Positions 43,060 through 52,396 of a DNA stretch of 64,000 bases are shown here, one piece after another. Position 1 is the stretch's first letter. Each line of letters starts with the position of its first letter. The notes below the pieces were generated by a model that saw only the letters and a program-made list of their open reading frames with translations, was not told where the DNA came from and made no database searches. Both the position numbers and the translations under genes were made by a program. This stretch comes from a bacterium (lineage in GTDB: Bacteria; Verrucomicrobiota; Verrucomicrobiia; Limisphaerales; UBA11358): the NCBI GenBank assembly GCA_021817945.1, contig JAKAFL010000004.1, forward strand, positions 79,108 to 143,107. Direction: 5' to 3'.

Positions 43060-43152
43060 TCCGAAATTCGAAATTCGAAAGGCCAATCTGGCCCAAACTA
43101 CCGGGCGCAGACTCTTTGGAAAAATCTTACCAGACCGCTTGTGGTATGGTTT
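43060..43152 (-). repeat. Hairpin repeat A, copy 5 (inverted, core only)
   Basis: The reverse strand reads AAACCATACC, GCGGTCTGGT, TTTTTCCAAAGAGTCTGCGC, CCGGTAGTTTGG and a tail TTTCGAATTTCGG: the 3' two-thirds of repeat A. Together with copy 4 it flanks ffh in opposite orientation. Confidence 0.75.
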
Positions 43153-43205
43153 GCCCAAATCGAATAATTCTAGCCGCCCATCCCCACATCTTTTCGGTCA
43201 TTGAT

Positions 43206-43703
43206 CTAAGACAGGCGGGAAGAGAAACGAGGGCGACGAGGGCGAATGAGCGCGATTGCAACCATCGAAACCGTCAACCCACCTGTTGCAAGCGCAAATG
43301 AAGATGGCTCGGGAATCTCGGGCATCACCACATCAGGGATTTCAGTTGGATCGCCGATCATTGAGAATTGAATAGGTGTCACCGCGAAGATTTCAGACAC
43401 GTCCCCACTGGAAATTGAGTAAAAATTCTGGTACGGCGGAGGCTGCGCAGCCTGTAAATAAATGCCGCCAACGAAACTTTGTGGCATGTGCTGCGCAAAA
43501 CTTGACGCCTGCGGAAAATCATTAGCCAGGTAAAATGCGGCCCCGCTGAGAGGCAAATTCCCGCCCAGTTTTGGAACCATCGCAGCGCCATTTGTGGAAC
43601 CGACGCTCGAAGCAAATTGAATTTGCGCCATGCTCGGCAGGACCAATCCAAATGAAAGGGCCAAACCTAAAATCCACTTGATCTGATTTTTGAAAGGTTT
43701 CAT
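43206..43703 (-). CDS. PEP-CTERM sorted secreted protein
   Basis: 165 residues. Signal peptide MKPFKNQIKWILGLALSFGL ending near SMAQ. A low-complexity middle (AAQPPPYQNFYSISSG). The C-terminal signal EIPEPSSFALATGGLTVSM is a PEP motif followed by a hydrophobic helix and a basic tail (RPRRPRFSSRLS), recognised by exosortase in the PEP-CTERM/EpsH system. The protein is probably processed and placed in the cell envelope or exopolysaccharide. The mature part matches no family I know. No exosortase gene lies in this window. Confidence 0.82.
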   Translation of the reverse strand: MKPFKNQIKWILGLALSFGLVLPSMAQIQFASSVGSTNGAAMVPKLGGNLPLSGAAFYLANDFPQASSFAQHMPQSFVGGIYLQAAQPPPYQNFYSISSGDVSEIFAVTPIQFSMIGDPTEIPDVVMPEIPEPSSFALATGGLTVSMVAIALIRPRRPRFSSRLS

Positions 43704-43934
43704 GACGTTAATTTGCCGTTAATTGATCTGAACCTCCGCCTGAGCAATTGAACAGCCCCACTATAACTCCAGCATCCAACCTGTCAATCCTTATTTTGGT
43801 CCCTTTTTTGAGCCCCCAAAAGTGAGCGGCGGGTATCAAGTTGACACAAGCCTTCAACCTGCAAGTCTGGAAGCCGGCAGCTTGCCAGGCCGGGCTGATT
43901 TCTTATCAAACTCGAATTTTGAAACAGTCTCTGA
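43704..43934. other. Spacer between PEP-CTERM gene and element B
   Basis: Carries the leader of the PEP-CTERM gene on the reverse strand. No repeat or RNA gene seen. Confidence 0.3.
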
Positions 43935-44206
43935 GAGCCTTTCTGAAAATTTGGAAGGATGCTGTTTTTGTGCCCAAGCCGGTCTGGCCGGGTGCGACGA
44001 GGGAGCATCCCCCACGCGGGTCTGCGACCGAGGAACAACCACGCCAGACTGGCTTGGGCACGAAAACCCTTCGGGTGGCGGCGCTTTAGCCCTTGGGCTT
44101 TGTTGTCGCCGTCGTTACAGCCCTTTGCCGGGATGGGCCGAGGCTCCGCCTCGCCCAAGGCCAAAATCCCCAGCCGCAGCACCCTTCCCAATTTTCAGAC
44201 AGGCTC
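43935..44206. mobile_element. MITE-like element B, copy 2, abutting the argF stop codon
   Basis: Left end GAGCCTTTCTGAAAAT and right end ATTTTCAGACAGGCTC are complementary with one mismatch. Inner sequence matches copy 1 block by block (TGCCCAAGCCGGTCTGGCC, CCCACGCGGGTCTGCGACCG, CTCCGCCTCGCCCAAGGCC). Its last base, C44206, is the final base of the argF stop codon (TAG on the reverse strand). No clear target duplication is visible. Confidence 0.75.
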
Positions 44207-45105
44207 TATGAACTTACGGCCCAGTTGAGGATGGCTTTTTGGACATGCAACCGATTTTCGGCCTGGGTGAAAATGGTATCAGCATGGTCCTCAAATGTTT
44301 CCGCATCAATTTCATTGCCCCGGTAAGCCGGAAGGCAATGCATGACCATGGCAGCCGGATTCGCACATTGAAGAAGGCGACGGTTGATTTGAAACCCGGC
44401 GAGGATTTTAAGGCGGTCCCTGGCCTCGGCCTCCTTGCCCATGGAGACCCAAACATCGGTGTAAAGGAGATCGGCGCCTTTGGCGGCGGCTTCAATGTCC
44501 GTGGTGCAGGAAATTTTGCCACCTGCGCGGCGGAGGATGTCCTGACCCGGCTGGAGGGATGCGGGTGCGGCTATGCGAAGCTCAAATCCCATTTTGTCCG
44601 CAGCAAAAATCCAAGAGAGGGGAACATTGCAGGCGCCGTCCCCGATGAATGCCACCACTTTGCCGGAGATGGACCCCTTTTTTTCCTCAAAAGTCATGAT
44701 GTCCGCCAGGATTTGGCAGGGGTGTTCATCATCGGTCAAGGCATTGATGGTGGGTATCTTGGAAAAAGCGGCAAAGGTTTCCACATCCTTCTGGGCATAG
44801 GTGCGGATGATGGCACCATGGATCATGCGTCCGAGGACCCTGGCCGTGTCCTGGATGGGTTCGCCGCGACCCAATTGAAGGTCATTGGCATTGAGGAACA
44901 TCGCATTTCCGCCCAATTCACGTATGCCGGTTTCAAAAGAAACCCGGGTGCGGGTGGAGGACTTGGCAAAGATGAGCGCCCAAGTCTGTCCTGCCAGCGG
45001 CTGGCTGGTGGAGTTGCCGCGGTTCTTTTTGAATTCGCCAGCCGATTGCAGGATTTGCTTGAAATCCGCCTGCGGCAGGGTTTCCAATGACAACAAATGC
45101 TTCAT
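44206..45105 (-). CDS. argF: Ornithine carbamoyltransferase
   Basis: 299 residues. Converts ornithine and carbamoyl phosphate to citrulline in arginine synthesis. Carbamoyl-phosphate site SSTRTRVSFETG, HPCQILADIMTFEEKKG, the ornithine-binding WVSMGKEAEA (SMG loop) and MHCLPAYRGNEID (HCLP motif) are all present. The length is slightly short at the C-terminus (ends KAILNWAVSS). The stop codon coincides with the end of a MITE-like element, so the last residues may have been changed by its insertion. argB and argD lie upstream on the same strand, separated by a lipoprotein and a glycosylase gene. Confidence 0.93.
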   Translation of the reverse strand: MKHLLSLETLPQADFKQILQSAGEFKKNRGNSTSQPLAGQTWALIFAKSSTRTRVSFETGIRELGGNAMFLNANDLQLGRGEPIQDTARVLGRMIHGAIIRTYAQKDVETFAAFSKIPTINALTDDEHPCQILADIMTFEEKKGSISGKVVAFIGDGACNVPLSWIFAADKMGFELRIAAPASLQPGQDILRRAGGKISCTTDIEAAAKGADLLYTDVWVSMGKEAEARDRLKILAGFQINRRLLQCANPAAMVMHCLPAYRGNEIDAETFEDHADTIFTQAENRLHVQKAILNWAVSS

Positions 45106-45265
45106 GAATTTGATTCAAGACCCGTCAATGACCCATCACGTGCAAACAATAGCCATGCGCCCGGCGAGGACAATCCCCTGCCCGGCCCGGGACGGGAAAC
45201 CTGCTTTATCAAGCCTGGATATTTCCGCCCCAAAGACATTTCTATAGCCCAATACCGATCCAACG

Positions 45266-45919
45266 TCACTTCTTTTTAACCGCCTTTTTTATTTGCGCCC
45301 TTTCCTGCCGGGCCTGGTCCGCCGCGCGCCATAAATACCACGCGGCGGTGGTCCGGTAGGGACTCCATATCTCACCGAACCGCCGAAGCGCGGATGGGCT
45401 GGGCATCTGGCCGCGCCGGTAAGCCTGGCCAAACCCGTTCCGCACGCCAAAATCATCCACAGGAAGGACATCCTCCCGGCCGAGTTGAAAAATAAGCAGC
45501 ATTTCCGCAGTCCAACGCCCCACACCCCGCACGGCGGTGAGCCGCTGGATGATTTCCTCGTCGTCCATCTTTCCGATGGCCCGCGAACCGGGCACATCGC
45601 CGGAAAGCGTCTTGGCGGTGAGATCGCGAATGGCCCGAATTTTGGCCATGGAAAACCCGCAGGCCCGAAGCTGGGAGTCCGTCACGGCGGCCAGGTCCCC
45701 CGGCTTGGGGAATTTGCGTTTGGGAAAAAGACCGCGAAACCTGCCCAGTATTTTTTCGGCGGCGGCGGCATGCAATTGCTGGTGGGCTATGGCCAGGACA
45801 AGGGAATGAAAGGGGGGACGCCGTTTTTGGAAATCCAGCCGACAGGGACCGTGGCGGCGGATCAGCCGTCGCATGACAGGGTCCACGCGCCCGAGTTGTT
45901 TCAAAATGGCCGGTCGCAT
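45266..45919 (-). CDS. AlkA-like DNA-3-methyladenine glycosylase
   Basis: 217 residues. An HhH-GPD superfamily base-excision enzyme that removes alkylated bases from DNA. The helix-hairpin-helix and catalytic region read LTAVRGVGRWTAEMLLIFQL, then LPVDDFGVRNGFG with the catalytic Asp in VDDFG. N-terminal helices include FHSLVLAIAHQQLHAAAAEK, typical of the MAG/AlkA short form. The C-terminus is very basic (QIKKAVKKK). It lies 6 bp downstream of the lipoprotein gene in the arg cluster, with no functional link to arginine. Confidence 0.85.
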   Translation of the reverse strand: MRPAILKQLGRVDPVMRRLIRRHGPCRLDFQKRRPPFHSLVLAIAHQQLHAAAAEKILGRFRGLFPKRKFPKPGDLAAVTDSQLRACGFSMAKIRAIRDLTAKTLSGDVPGSRAIGKMDDEEIIQRLTAVRGVGRWTAEMLLIFQLGREDVLPVDDFGVRNGFGQAYRRGQMPSPSALRRFGEIWSPYRTTAAWYLWRAADQARQERAQIKKAVKKK

Positions 45920-45925
45920 GGAGGA

Positions 45926-46387
45926 TCAGGAGGGGTTGGCCCCGGTGGCGGGAGCCTGGAGCGCGGCTTGAATTTCCTGAAGAATCTTCACACATTCCGA
46001 ATGGTAACCCAAGCCTGCCGGATGTTCCTCCTCCATCACGCCGTTGTCATGCTCGGTAACGCGAAATGCATCGCAGCCGAGGGTAAAGCCCCCCTCGGGA
46101 TCCGGGTCCAGACTTGCCTTCATGCGAATCCAAACGCCACCCTCCCCCCAGCCGCCATAAAGGAATGTCTGGTAAAAGGAGCCTTTCTTGTCAAAGTCCA
46201 GGTCGGAGACATGCTGGTACCCGTGCCGGGCAAACACTTTTTGGGCAGCACGAAGAATGTTGGCCTCAGAACAACCCTGGAGGGTGACCTGGGCCATGTG
46301 GCGGGAAGCATTGGCAGGACTGGTTTGGCAGCCGGAAAGCAGGCAAAGCCCCATGACCAACAATAAACCGGCAAAGAACGATTTCAT
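45926..46387 (-). CDS. Lipoprotein of unknown function
   Basis: 153 residues from the ATG at 46387; a TTG overlapping the argD stop (46402) would add five residues. Signal MKSFFAGLLLVMGLCLLSGC with lipobox LSGC. The mature part (AAQKVFARHGYQHVSDLDFD, FYQTFLYGGWGEGGVWIRMK, HSECVKILQEIQAALQAP) suggests a small alpha/beta domain. No family recognised. Sandwiched between argD and the glycosylase on the same strand with tiny gaps, so co-transcribed. Confidence 0.65.
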   Translation of the reverse strand: MKSFFAGLLLVMGLCLLSGCQTSPANASRHMAQVTLQGCSEANILRAAQKVFARHGYQHVSDLDFDKKGSFYQTFLYGGWGEGGVWIRMKASLDPDPEGGFTLGCDAFRVTEHDNGVMEEEHPAGLGYHSECVKILQEIQAALQAPATGANPS

Positions 46388-46398
46388 GATGGGAATAT

Positions 46399-47691
46399 TC
46401 AAGCCCGTCCATCCAGGGACTGCACGACTTTTTTGATGATGGCCAGGGCCTCATCAGCCTCGGCAGGCCTCAGATTTAATGGGGGCAGGAGCCGGATGAC
46501 TTTGGAACCGGCCGGCGCCGTGAGGAGGCCGGCCTGATGGAACAGGTCGCAAACCTGGAGGGAGGCAGCCCTGGGACTGGCAGTGAAAGCGGGGTGTGAT
46601 TCCACCAATTCAAAACCTGTCATCAGGCCCAGACCCCGGACACTGGCCAAAACTTCCGGGTGCTGCCGCGCAAGGCTGGTTAATTCGGATAAAATACGAC
46701 CACCGATTTGCCGGGCATGGTCCGCGAGTTTTTCTTTTTCAATGACCTCGAGAATCCCAAGCGCCACGGCACAGGCCAGTGGAGACCCGCCATAGGTGGT
46801 TCCATGGGACCCGGCCCCGAGCAGGTCCGCGATGGGCGCCCGCAGCCAGAAGGCGCCAATCGGAAAGCCTCCACCCAGCGATTTGGCCATGGCAATTCCA
46901 TCTGGAAGGAAACCTTGCGCGCCGGAATGATTTTCCAGAATCCTCTGGAAACTCTGGAACCTGCCGGTGCGGTAATGTCCGCATTGAACCCCATCCATCA
47001 AAAGCAGCATTTGCTTTTCATCACACAAGGCGCGCAATCCCAGGAGGTATTCAGCCGTGGCAGGCGTCAGGCCGCCTTCACCCTGGATTCCCTCCACCAA
47101 AATGGCGACGGTGGATGGGGAAACCGCCTCCCTGGCGGCATTCAAGTCGTTGAAAGGGATGTGCCTGAACCCGGGCATGATGGGTTCAAAGCCTTTTTTG
47201 ACTTTGTCCTGCCCGGTGGCGGCGATGCCCCCGAGGGTACGCCCATGAAAGGAATTGAAGGCGGTGAGAATTTCATACCGGCCCTGGTCATGGCCGAATT
47301 TACGGGCAGTCTTGAACAAGCCTTCATTGGCTTCCGCCCCGCTGTTGCAAAAGAAAACCTTTCCTGTGCCGATAGCCCCGGTCAAGGCCGCAGCCAGCCT
47401 GCCCTGCTCCGCCGTGTAATAAAGATTGGACACATGCACCAGCTTGCGCGATTGCTCCACCAGCGCCTCCGTGATGGCCGGATGCGCATGCCCGAGGCAG
47501 TTGACCGCAATGCCACCCCCCATGTCCAGATAGCGCCTGCCGGAAACATCAAACACCTCCACGCCTTTCCCATGGTCGAACACCAAATCGAACCTTCCAT
47601 AACTGGGCACAACATGGCGGGAAAACAAATCCCGGATGGAATCATGGACGTTGTGCATCATGGCGGGAGGGGTTGGCAAAATATCTTTCAT
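46399..47691 (-). CDS. argD: Acetylornithine aminotransferase
   Basis: 430 residues from the ATG at 47691 (the open frame begins at a TTG nine bases earlier). A PLP enzyme of class III that makes N-acetylornithine in arginine synthesis and often also serves lysine synthesis. Visible: YLDMGGGIAVNCLGHAHPAI, CNSGAEANEGLFKTARKF, FHGRTLGGIAATGQ, the PLP-binding MDGVQCGHYRTGRF, and the Schiff-base lysine in GIAMAKSLGGGFPIGAF. The usual Asp before the cofactor pyridine is the D of LMDGVQ. The gene follows argB by about 60 bp. Confidence 0.92.
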   Translation of the reverse strand: MKDILPTPPAMMHNVHDSIRDLFSRHVVPSYGRFDLVFDHGKGVEVFDVSGRRYLDMGGGIAVNCLGHAHPAITEALVEQSRKLVHVSNLYYTAEQGRLAAALTGAIGTGKVFFCNSGAEANEGLFKTARKFGHDQGRYEILTAFNSFHGRTLGGIAATGQDKVKKGFEPIMPGFRHIPFNDLNAAREAVSPSTVAILVEGIQGEGGLTPATAEYLLGLRALCDEKQMLLLMDGVQCGHYRTGRFQSFQRILENHSGAQGFLPDGIAMAKSLGGGFPIGAFWLRAPIADLLGAGSHGTTYGGSPLACAVALGILEVIEKEKLADHARQIGGRILSELTSLARQHPEVLASVRGLGLMTGFELVESHPAFTASPRAASLQVCDLFHQAGLLTAPAGSKVIRLLPPLNLRPAEADEALAIIKKVVQSLDGRA

Positions 47692-47752
47692 TTCTGGCAA
47701 GCCAGAATCTGCCCTTGCGCGGGCGACGGGTCACGAAAAATCATCGCGCTCC

Positions 47753-48634
47753 TCAGGGCACAACCTCGGTGCCGACGCCCTGGTCGGTAAAAATCTCCAG
47801 CATGACGGCATGGGGAACCCGGCCATCCACGAAGGATACCTTCTCCACCCCGGCCTTGAGGGCGGCCACGGCGCTGTCCACCTTGGGGATCATGCCCTTG
47901 TCCACGACGCCCGAGGATTTCAGGGCGGGAACCTCGCCTGTCTGCAAATGACTGATGACCGTGGAGGGATCCCTGGGGTTGCGCATCAGGCCTGGGACAT
48001 CGCTCATGAAAACAAGGCGTCTGGCCTTGAGGGCGATTGCCACCATGGCTGCGGCCACGTCGGCATTGCAATTGTAAACATGCCCATCCGCACCAAGGGC
48101 AGTGGGACTGATCACCGGGGTGTGCCCGCACCAGATGCATTCCATCAGCGGCTTGACATTCACCTCCACCACTTCGCCCACATAGCCTATGTCCAATTTT
48201 TTTTTGGCGTCGGCGGGGTCATCCAGCCACAGCTTGCGGCATTTGAAAATATCGGGTCCGGCAAAACCAACGGCCCGGCCCCCGAGGGCATTGATGGCAG
48301 CCACCACCTCCGGGTTGATCTCCCGGGACAGGACTTCATCCACCAGCAGGGCGGCCTTGGAATCGGTCACTCGTTGCCCCTGAATAAACTGGGTGGGAAG
48401 ACCCGCCTTGTCCATGGCCCGAGTGATGGCCTTGCCCCCCCCGTGAACCACCACGGGATTAATCTCAACCGCCTCCAGGAAAACAATGTCCCGGGCCACT
48501 CCATTACGAACGGCAGGATCGGGCGAATCCATGAAGCTTCCGCCATATTTAACCACAAAGGTTTCGCCCCTGAACTTTTGAATGTATGGAAGCGCTTCCA
48601 GCAATGTGGATGCCTTATCAATTAAAACTTGCAC
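47753..48634 (-). CDS. argB: Acetylglutamate kinase
   Basis: 293 residues from a GTG start. Phosphorylates N-acetylglutamate, the second step of arginine synthesis. Motifs: ETFVVKYGGSFM with the catalytic Lys, NPVVVHGGGKAITRAM, QRVTDSKAALLVDEVL, YNCNADVAAAMVAIALKARR and LVFMSDVPGLM. It begins the arg gene group in transcription order (argB-argD-lipoprotein-glycosylase, then argF). Start codon GTG is chosen because the frame MQVLIDKASTLLEALPYIQK gives the standard N-terminus. Confidence 0.94.
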   Translation of the reverse strand: MQVLIDKASTLLEALPYIQKFRGETFVVKYGGSFMDSPDPAVRNGVARDIVFLEAVEINPVVVHGGGKAITRAMDKAGLPTQFIQGQRVTDSKAALLVDEVLSREINPEVVAAINALGGRAVGFAGPDIFKCRKLWLDDPADAKKKLDIGYVGEVVEVNVKPLMECIWCGHTPVISPTALGADGHVYNCNADVAAAMVAIALKARRLVFMSDVPGLMRNPRDPSTVISHLQTGEVPALKSSGVVDKGMIPKVDSAVAALKAGVEKVSFVDGRVPHAVMLEIFTDQGVGTEVVP

Positions 48635-48716
48635 GGCTTCTATTTATCATCCCCCGGGGGCCAACGAAAGATTGTTTCGAGGCTTCGAGGCGCAGCAGTT
48701 CCGCGCGGGTTTTATC

Positions 48717-48760
48717 CCGAAAAGCGAAATTGAAATGGTCAAGATGCGGCAAAATATTGG
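48717..48760 (+). repeat. Hairpin repeat A, copy 6 (5' part only)
   Basis: CCGAAAAGCGAAATTGAAAT, then GGTCAAGATGCGGCAAAATAT matches the first third of the other copies. The hairpin and tail are missing. Confidence 0.65.
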
Positions 48761-48844
48761 GCGACGCACCCGAAAAGGAGGATAAGCCGGGCGAAAAAGC
48801 GCCGGTGGCCAGCCGGTCCCTCAAGATTGAACGGTCCGGGCTGG

Positions 48845-51800
48845 TCAGGGCCTTTGCAAGGTCACGCTCATCAAGCCCAGGACGATTTCATTGGCCATCG
48901 CCTTCAGTTCGAGGGTCTTGAGCCTTTTATGGGGATCCAGGTCCATGGCGAGCACGGTGGCCGCCCCGCCCGGAACCAAATCCCCGCTGCCCTTGAATGT
49001 TTTCATTTTCAAAACCCGGATCAATCCCGTTTTCAGGTCCACGCGCACCGGCAAAGGCCCAGGGCGGGCAAAGGCAAAGTCATCAATGAAATAATCCTGG
49101 TCAATAGGCCACCAGTTATCCGGGTTTTGCAGGGACAACCGGGCAGTGGCCCCATCGTCATAGGTCACCGTAATGGTTCCGTTTTCAAAATGGCTTTGCA
49201 GGGCGCTGGTGGATCCCGCCATCAATAAAAAGGCTCGCGATGCGCTGCCATGCAAAGGAATACAGATGGAGGCCGGATAATTATTCCACTGCGAGACAAA
49301 GGCGACATTCCTTACCCCGGGCTGGCCCGGAGTGGCCAGGGGAACGCCGTCCGGCAGGTAAATCATACCCTTTTGACGCGCCGCCAGTGCACGAAGGCCG
49401 GAATCATCCACATCAAAAGTGGCATCAGGATGGCACCAACTGCCATAGCCCTGCTTGGGCTTGGCCAGCGAACAAAACGGGGAACGGGGACTAAGATACT
49501 GGTTACGAAAGATATGGGTCACGACATCGTTAAAAACCCCGCCCATGTCCACGCAATCCAAGGAGCCTGCAACGGGCGCCGACCAGTCCACCGTGCCGGC
49601 AAAGATGGATGGCGCATTGATTTGGAGGGTCACGGGCTGCCACCAACTCATTTGATTTCGTGATAACCGGACAAACACGGTGCGCTGGCCGGATGCACCC
49701 GAAACCTTGCCTTGAATGCCATGCCTGGTTTGGACCAACCCCGTCAAGGCCCGCTGCGGGTCGGAAACCGCCAGGACTTGGGCGGAGCCAAAGGCGGCGT
49801 CAAACACCCTGTTGGTGGAAAGCGCCGGCCTTTTGTTTTCAAATAACGGGATTGGCTGGCCGGACCATCGAATCTCGATCACCTGCCTGGCGTCCGACCC
49901 GGTGAGAATCTCCACCCACGGCTGGCCCACGGAATCGGCCACCGGACGCCATGGCACGGGGCTGCCGTTCACCAGGACATTGGATATTGACCCGCGCATA
50001 GCGGGGATTTGCAGGTTCCAACGGATTTTTTTGGGGAAATGCTGGACCAACTCGTACACATCCTGCAAACCGGACCGGTGGAATTGGAAATCAAAATCAG
50101 GATGCTTCAGGCTTGCGCGAGTCCAATCCTGCGGGAAACCGGGATGAACCGTGACGATGCCGGCCAGGAGATCAGGTTTGACACCGAAAAGGCCCTCGAC
50201 CAAAGCCCTGGAAGTGATGCCGATGGAATCGGCAAAATCGCGTTGAGCCTCGCCCCGGTGGGCGTCAAACGCCGTCATGGCCCCCAGGTTGCCGGGGCAC
50301 AAACCACAATACATGGAATCGAGGATTGCCCCCTTAAAAAGTGAAAAGGCTCCATCCGGTCGGTTGGCCTGCCAGAAACCCAGGGCGGTGTGCATGGTTT
50401 CAGCCATCACCACGTTATTAAGCGACCACGTGTAAGGCATCCAGTCCGTGGTGGAAAGGGTTGCACACCCCGCAGGAATTCCGGGTCCTTCCAATGGAAA
50501 ATGCGGAATCTGGCCATCCACCTGCCTGGACATTTGCCACGCTTCAAGGGTCGTGGGCAGGCCGGAATCCATGGTTTCATAAAAAGTCCACACCGCTGAA
50601 TCAGGATGGACTTTTTTGAGACCAAGGTAATCCCGCCACTCGGCGAACCAGCCATGGTCCGGAAGCCACAGGTTTTCCCTCATGCCACGCTGGATCAGGT
50701 CCGCCTCCCGCTCATAGGGTGCCGGGTCCCGGCCAATGAGCCTGGCCACCCTGGCTGCCATGATGTTTTGGAAATAATTATAGGCGGTGGAATGGGCTGC
50801 ACCACCCCCGTTGTAAGCCAGGTCATCACTGGCCCAAATACAGCAATAACCCTCATAAAGAGGCAGCGTTCCGCCTTCCGCCGAAGGGTATTCCCGACGG
50901 AACAGGCGGCGCTCCCAAGCCAGGTGCCGTTCAATGGCCGGCCATTTTTTCCGGGCGTAATCGAGATCCCCGGTCCAAAGCAAATGCCGAAAGAGCGCAT
51001 CCATGAAAACCAGGTTCATGTCATAATGCGTGCCGGACATGTCGCCATTGGAATGAAGAGCCGTCTCATTGCGCGAGAGGTTGGCGCCGGGCTCAGGCGC
51101 GGGCAGGGTGGCTGGTATGGGATTGGTGTTCTGGCGCGCAGTCCAGTGGTCAAAATCACGCCGGGCACGATCGTGCCAGCCCAGATCATCACCAATGTAA
51201 TCTCCCCGCCAACCCAATAGCGGCACCCGCCATGCCACCGCCCCATGCAACCACGCCCCAACACGGTCATCCCAAACAGCATTGGCCGCGATGCCCAGGG
51301 CCGAACCGGCGGCATTGATGAAGGGATCCGGGGTGTCAATCGAGATTTGGCCCGCCAAGCGCCTTTGACGCTGCACCGCTGATTCAAAAACCGCCGCCAT
51401 ATCTGGTGCCTTCAACGGTTGATTCCAATTTGCACCGGACGATTTTTGCAGAAGAATATAAACCGGGCTGTCGGCTGAAAGGATTGATACCGACTCCACG
51501 ACCGGCGTGCTGCTTTCCGCATCCGGAGCTGGAGATTCCAAACTGTTCCAACCTGCCGCGTCACCCTGAAAAACCCGGGTTCCGTCTGAAAAAAAGCCCT
51601 CCATCAAACCGCCGCGCGCATGGAGTAAAAAGCAACCGCCCTGGATTGAAATCCTGCTGCCCAGGCAATACCGGGCCTTGAACTGGAACCATTGAGAGAC
51701 AGGCACCTTGCCGCAGCCGATATCCACGTTGCTGCGATCCCGATCGCCATTGGCACCCCCGTATTCACATACAAGCTCGACGGGACCATTCGCAGTGCCG

Positions 51801-52309
51801 CGGATTTGGGCCAGCAGCGCCAGACCGGGCACATCCGCCATGGGTGCGACGGTGAGGCACAGCACGGCCGCGCCCAGCTTTGCATCCCGAACCTCATACA
51901 CCATTCCCCCAGGACCGTAACGCGCGGCGATGGAATCGGCTTCATCCAACCAACGGACCGTTTTGCCCATGCAGATGCCCATGCGCAAAATCCCGCCCCG
52001 CCCCGGAAGGTAGAAGGCAAATTCCGGTTTGTCGCCCGCATCCACCCGAAAGCCGCCCGTAGGACCATAAAGTGGCCGGTTGAAAAACTCCGGGCCGTTG
52101 AGAATGACAAAATCACCGCCATCGGGATGATAACGAAGAGTTCGTTCCAGGTGGCCTTGGAGGATGGGCCCGGCAACCGGATTATTGATTCGGTTGACAT
52201 CCGTCACGCCACCTTCGGCCCTGGCGGAGGGCGCACCAGAACCAACGCCTCCGCAAGCGAGGATAAACACCAGCCCAAGAATGCCCCCGGCCATTTTGCG
52301 AAAAGTCAT
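48845..52309 (-). CDS. Large secreted DUF4450-like protein, probable glycoside hydrolase
   Basis: 1154 residues from the ATG at 52309 (MTFRKMAGGILGLVFILACG; signal or weak lipobox). An N-terminal beta domain (YHPDGGDFVILNGPEFFNRP). A central alpha/alpha six-hairpin-like barrel (AWLHGAVAWRVPLLGWRGDY, DDLGWHDRARRDF, SGTHYDMNLVFMDALFRHLL, STTDWMPYTWSLNNVVMAET). C-terminal beta-rich domains follow. The pattern resembles DUF4450-type proteins of polysaccharide utilisation clusters. I am not sure of a CAZy family. Conserved acidic residues in GYCCIWASDDLAYNGGG are catalytic candidates. Last gene of the uronate-glycan operon. Confidence 0.6.
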   Translation of the reverse strand: MTFRKMAGGILGLVFILACGGVGSGAPSARAEGGVTDVNRINNPVAGPILQGHLERTLRYHPDGGDFVILNGPEFFNRPLYGPTGGFRVDAGDKPEFAFYLPGRGGILRMGICMGKTVRWLDEADSIAARYGPGGMVYEVRDAKLGAAVLCLTVAPMADVPGLALLAQIRGTANGPVELVCEYGGANGDRDRSNVDIGCGKVPVSQWFQFKARYCLGSRISIQGGCFLLHARGGLMEGFFSDGTRVFQGDAAGWNSLESPAPDAESSTPVVESVSILSADSPVYILLQKSSGANWNQPLKAPDMAAVFESAVQRQRRLAGQISIDTPDPFINAAGSALGIAANAVWDDRVGAWLHGAVAWRVPLLGWRGDYIGDDLGWHDRARRDFDHWTARQNTNPIPATLPAPEPGANLSRNETALHSNGDMSGTHYDMNLVFMDALFRHLLWTGDLDYARKKWPAIERHLAWERRLFRREYPSAEGGTLPLYEGYCCIWASDDLAYNGGGAAHSTAYNYFQNIMAARVARLIGRDPAPYEREADLIQRGMRENLWLPDHGWFAEWRDYLGLKKVHPDSAVWTFYETMDSGLPTTLEAWQMSRQVDGQIPHFPLEGPGIPAGCATLSTTDWMPYTWSLNNVVMAETMHTALGFWQANRPDGAFSLFKGAILDSMYCGLCPGNLGAMTAFDAHRGEAQRDFADSIGITSRALVEGLFGVKPDLLAGIVTVHPGFPQDWTRASLKHPDFDFQFHRSGLQDVYELVQHFPKKIRWNLQIPAMRGSISNVLVNGSPVPWRPVADSVGQPWVEILTGSDARQVIEIRWSGQPIPLFENKRPALSTNRVFDAAFGSAQVLAVSDPQRALTGLVQTRHGIQGKVSGASGQRTVFVRLSRNQMSWWQPVTLQINAPSIFAGTVDWSAPVAGSLDCVDMGGVFNDVVTHIFRNQYLSPRSPFCSLAKPKQGYGSWCHPDATFDVDDSGLRALAARQKGMIYLPDGVPLATPGQPGVRNVAFVSQWNNYPASICIPLHGSASRAFLLMAGSTSALQSHFENGTITVTYDDGATARLSLQNPDNWWPIDQDYFIDDFAFARPGPLPVRVDLKTGLIRVLKMKTFKGSGDLVPGGAATVLAMDLDPHKRLKTLELKAMANEIVLGLMSVTLQRP

Positions 52310-52396
52310 GACGACTGCGGGCCAAGATGACGGGGTTCTCCCTCCCACTGCGGATTGGTCATCCTTGAAAGAAGCGCCGGTTTCATCTTGAGAAAA

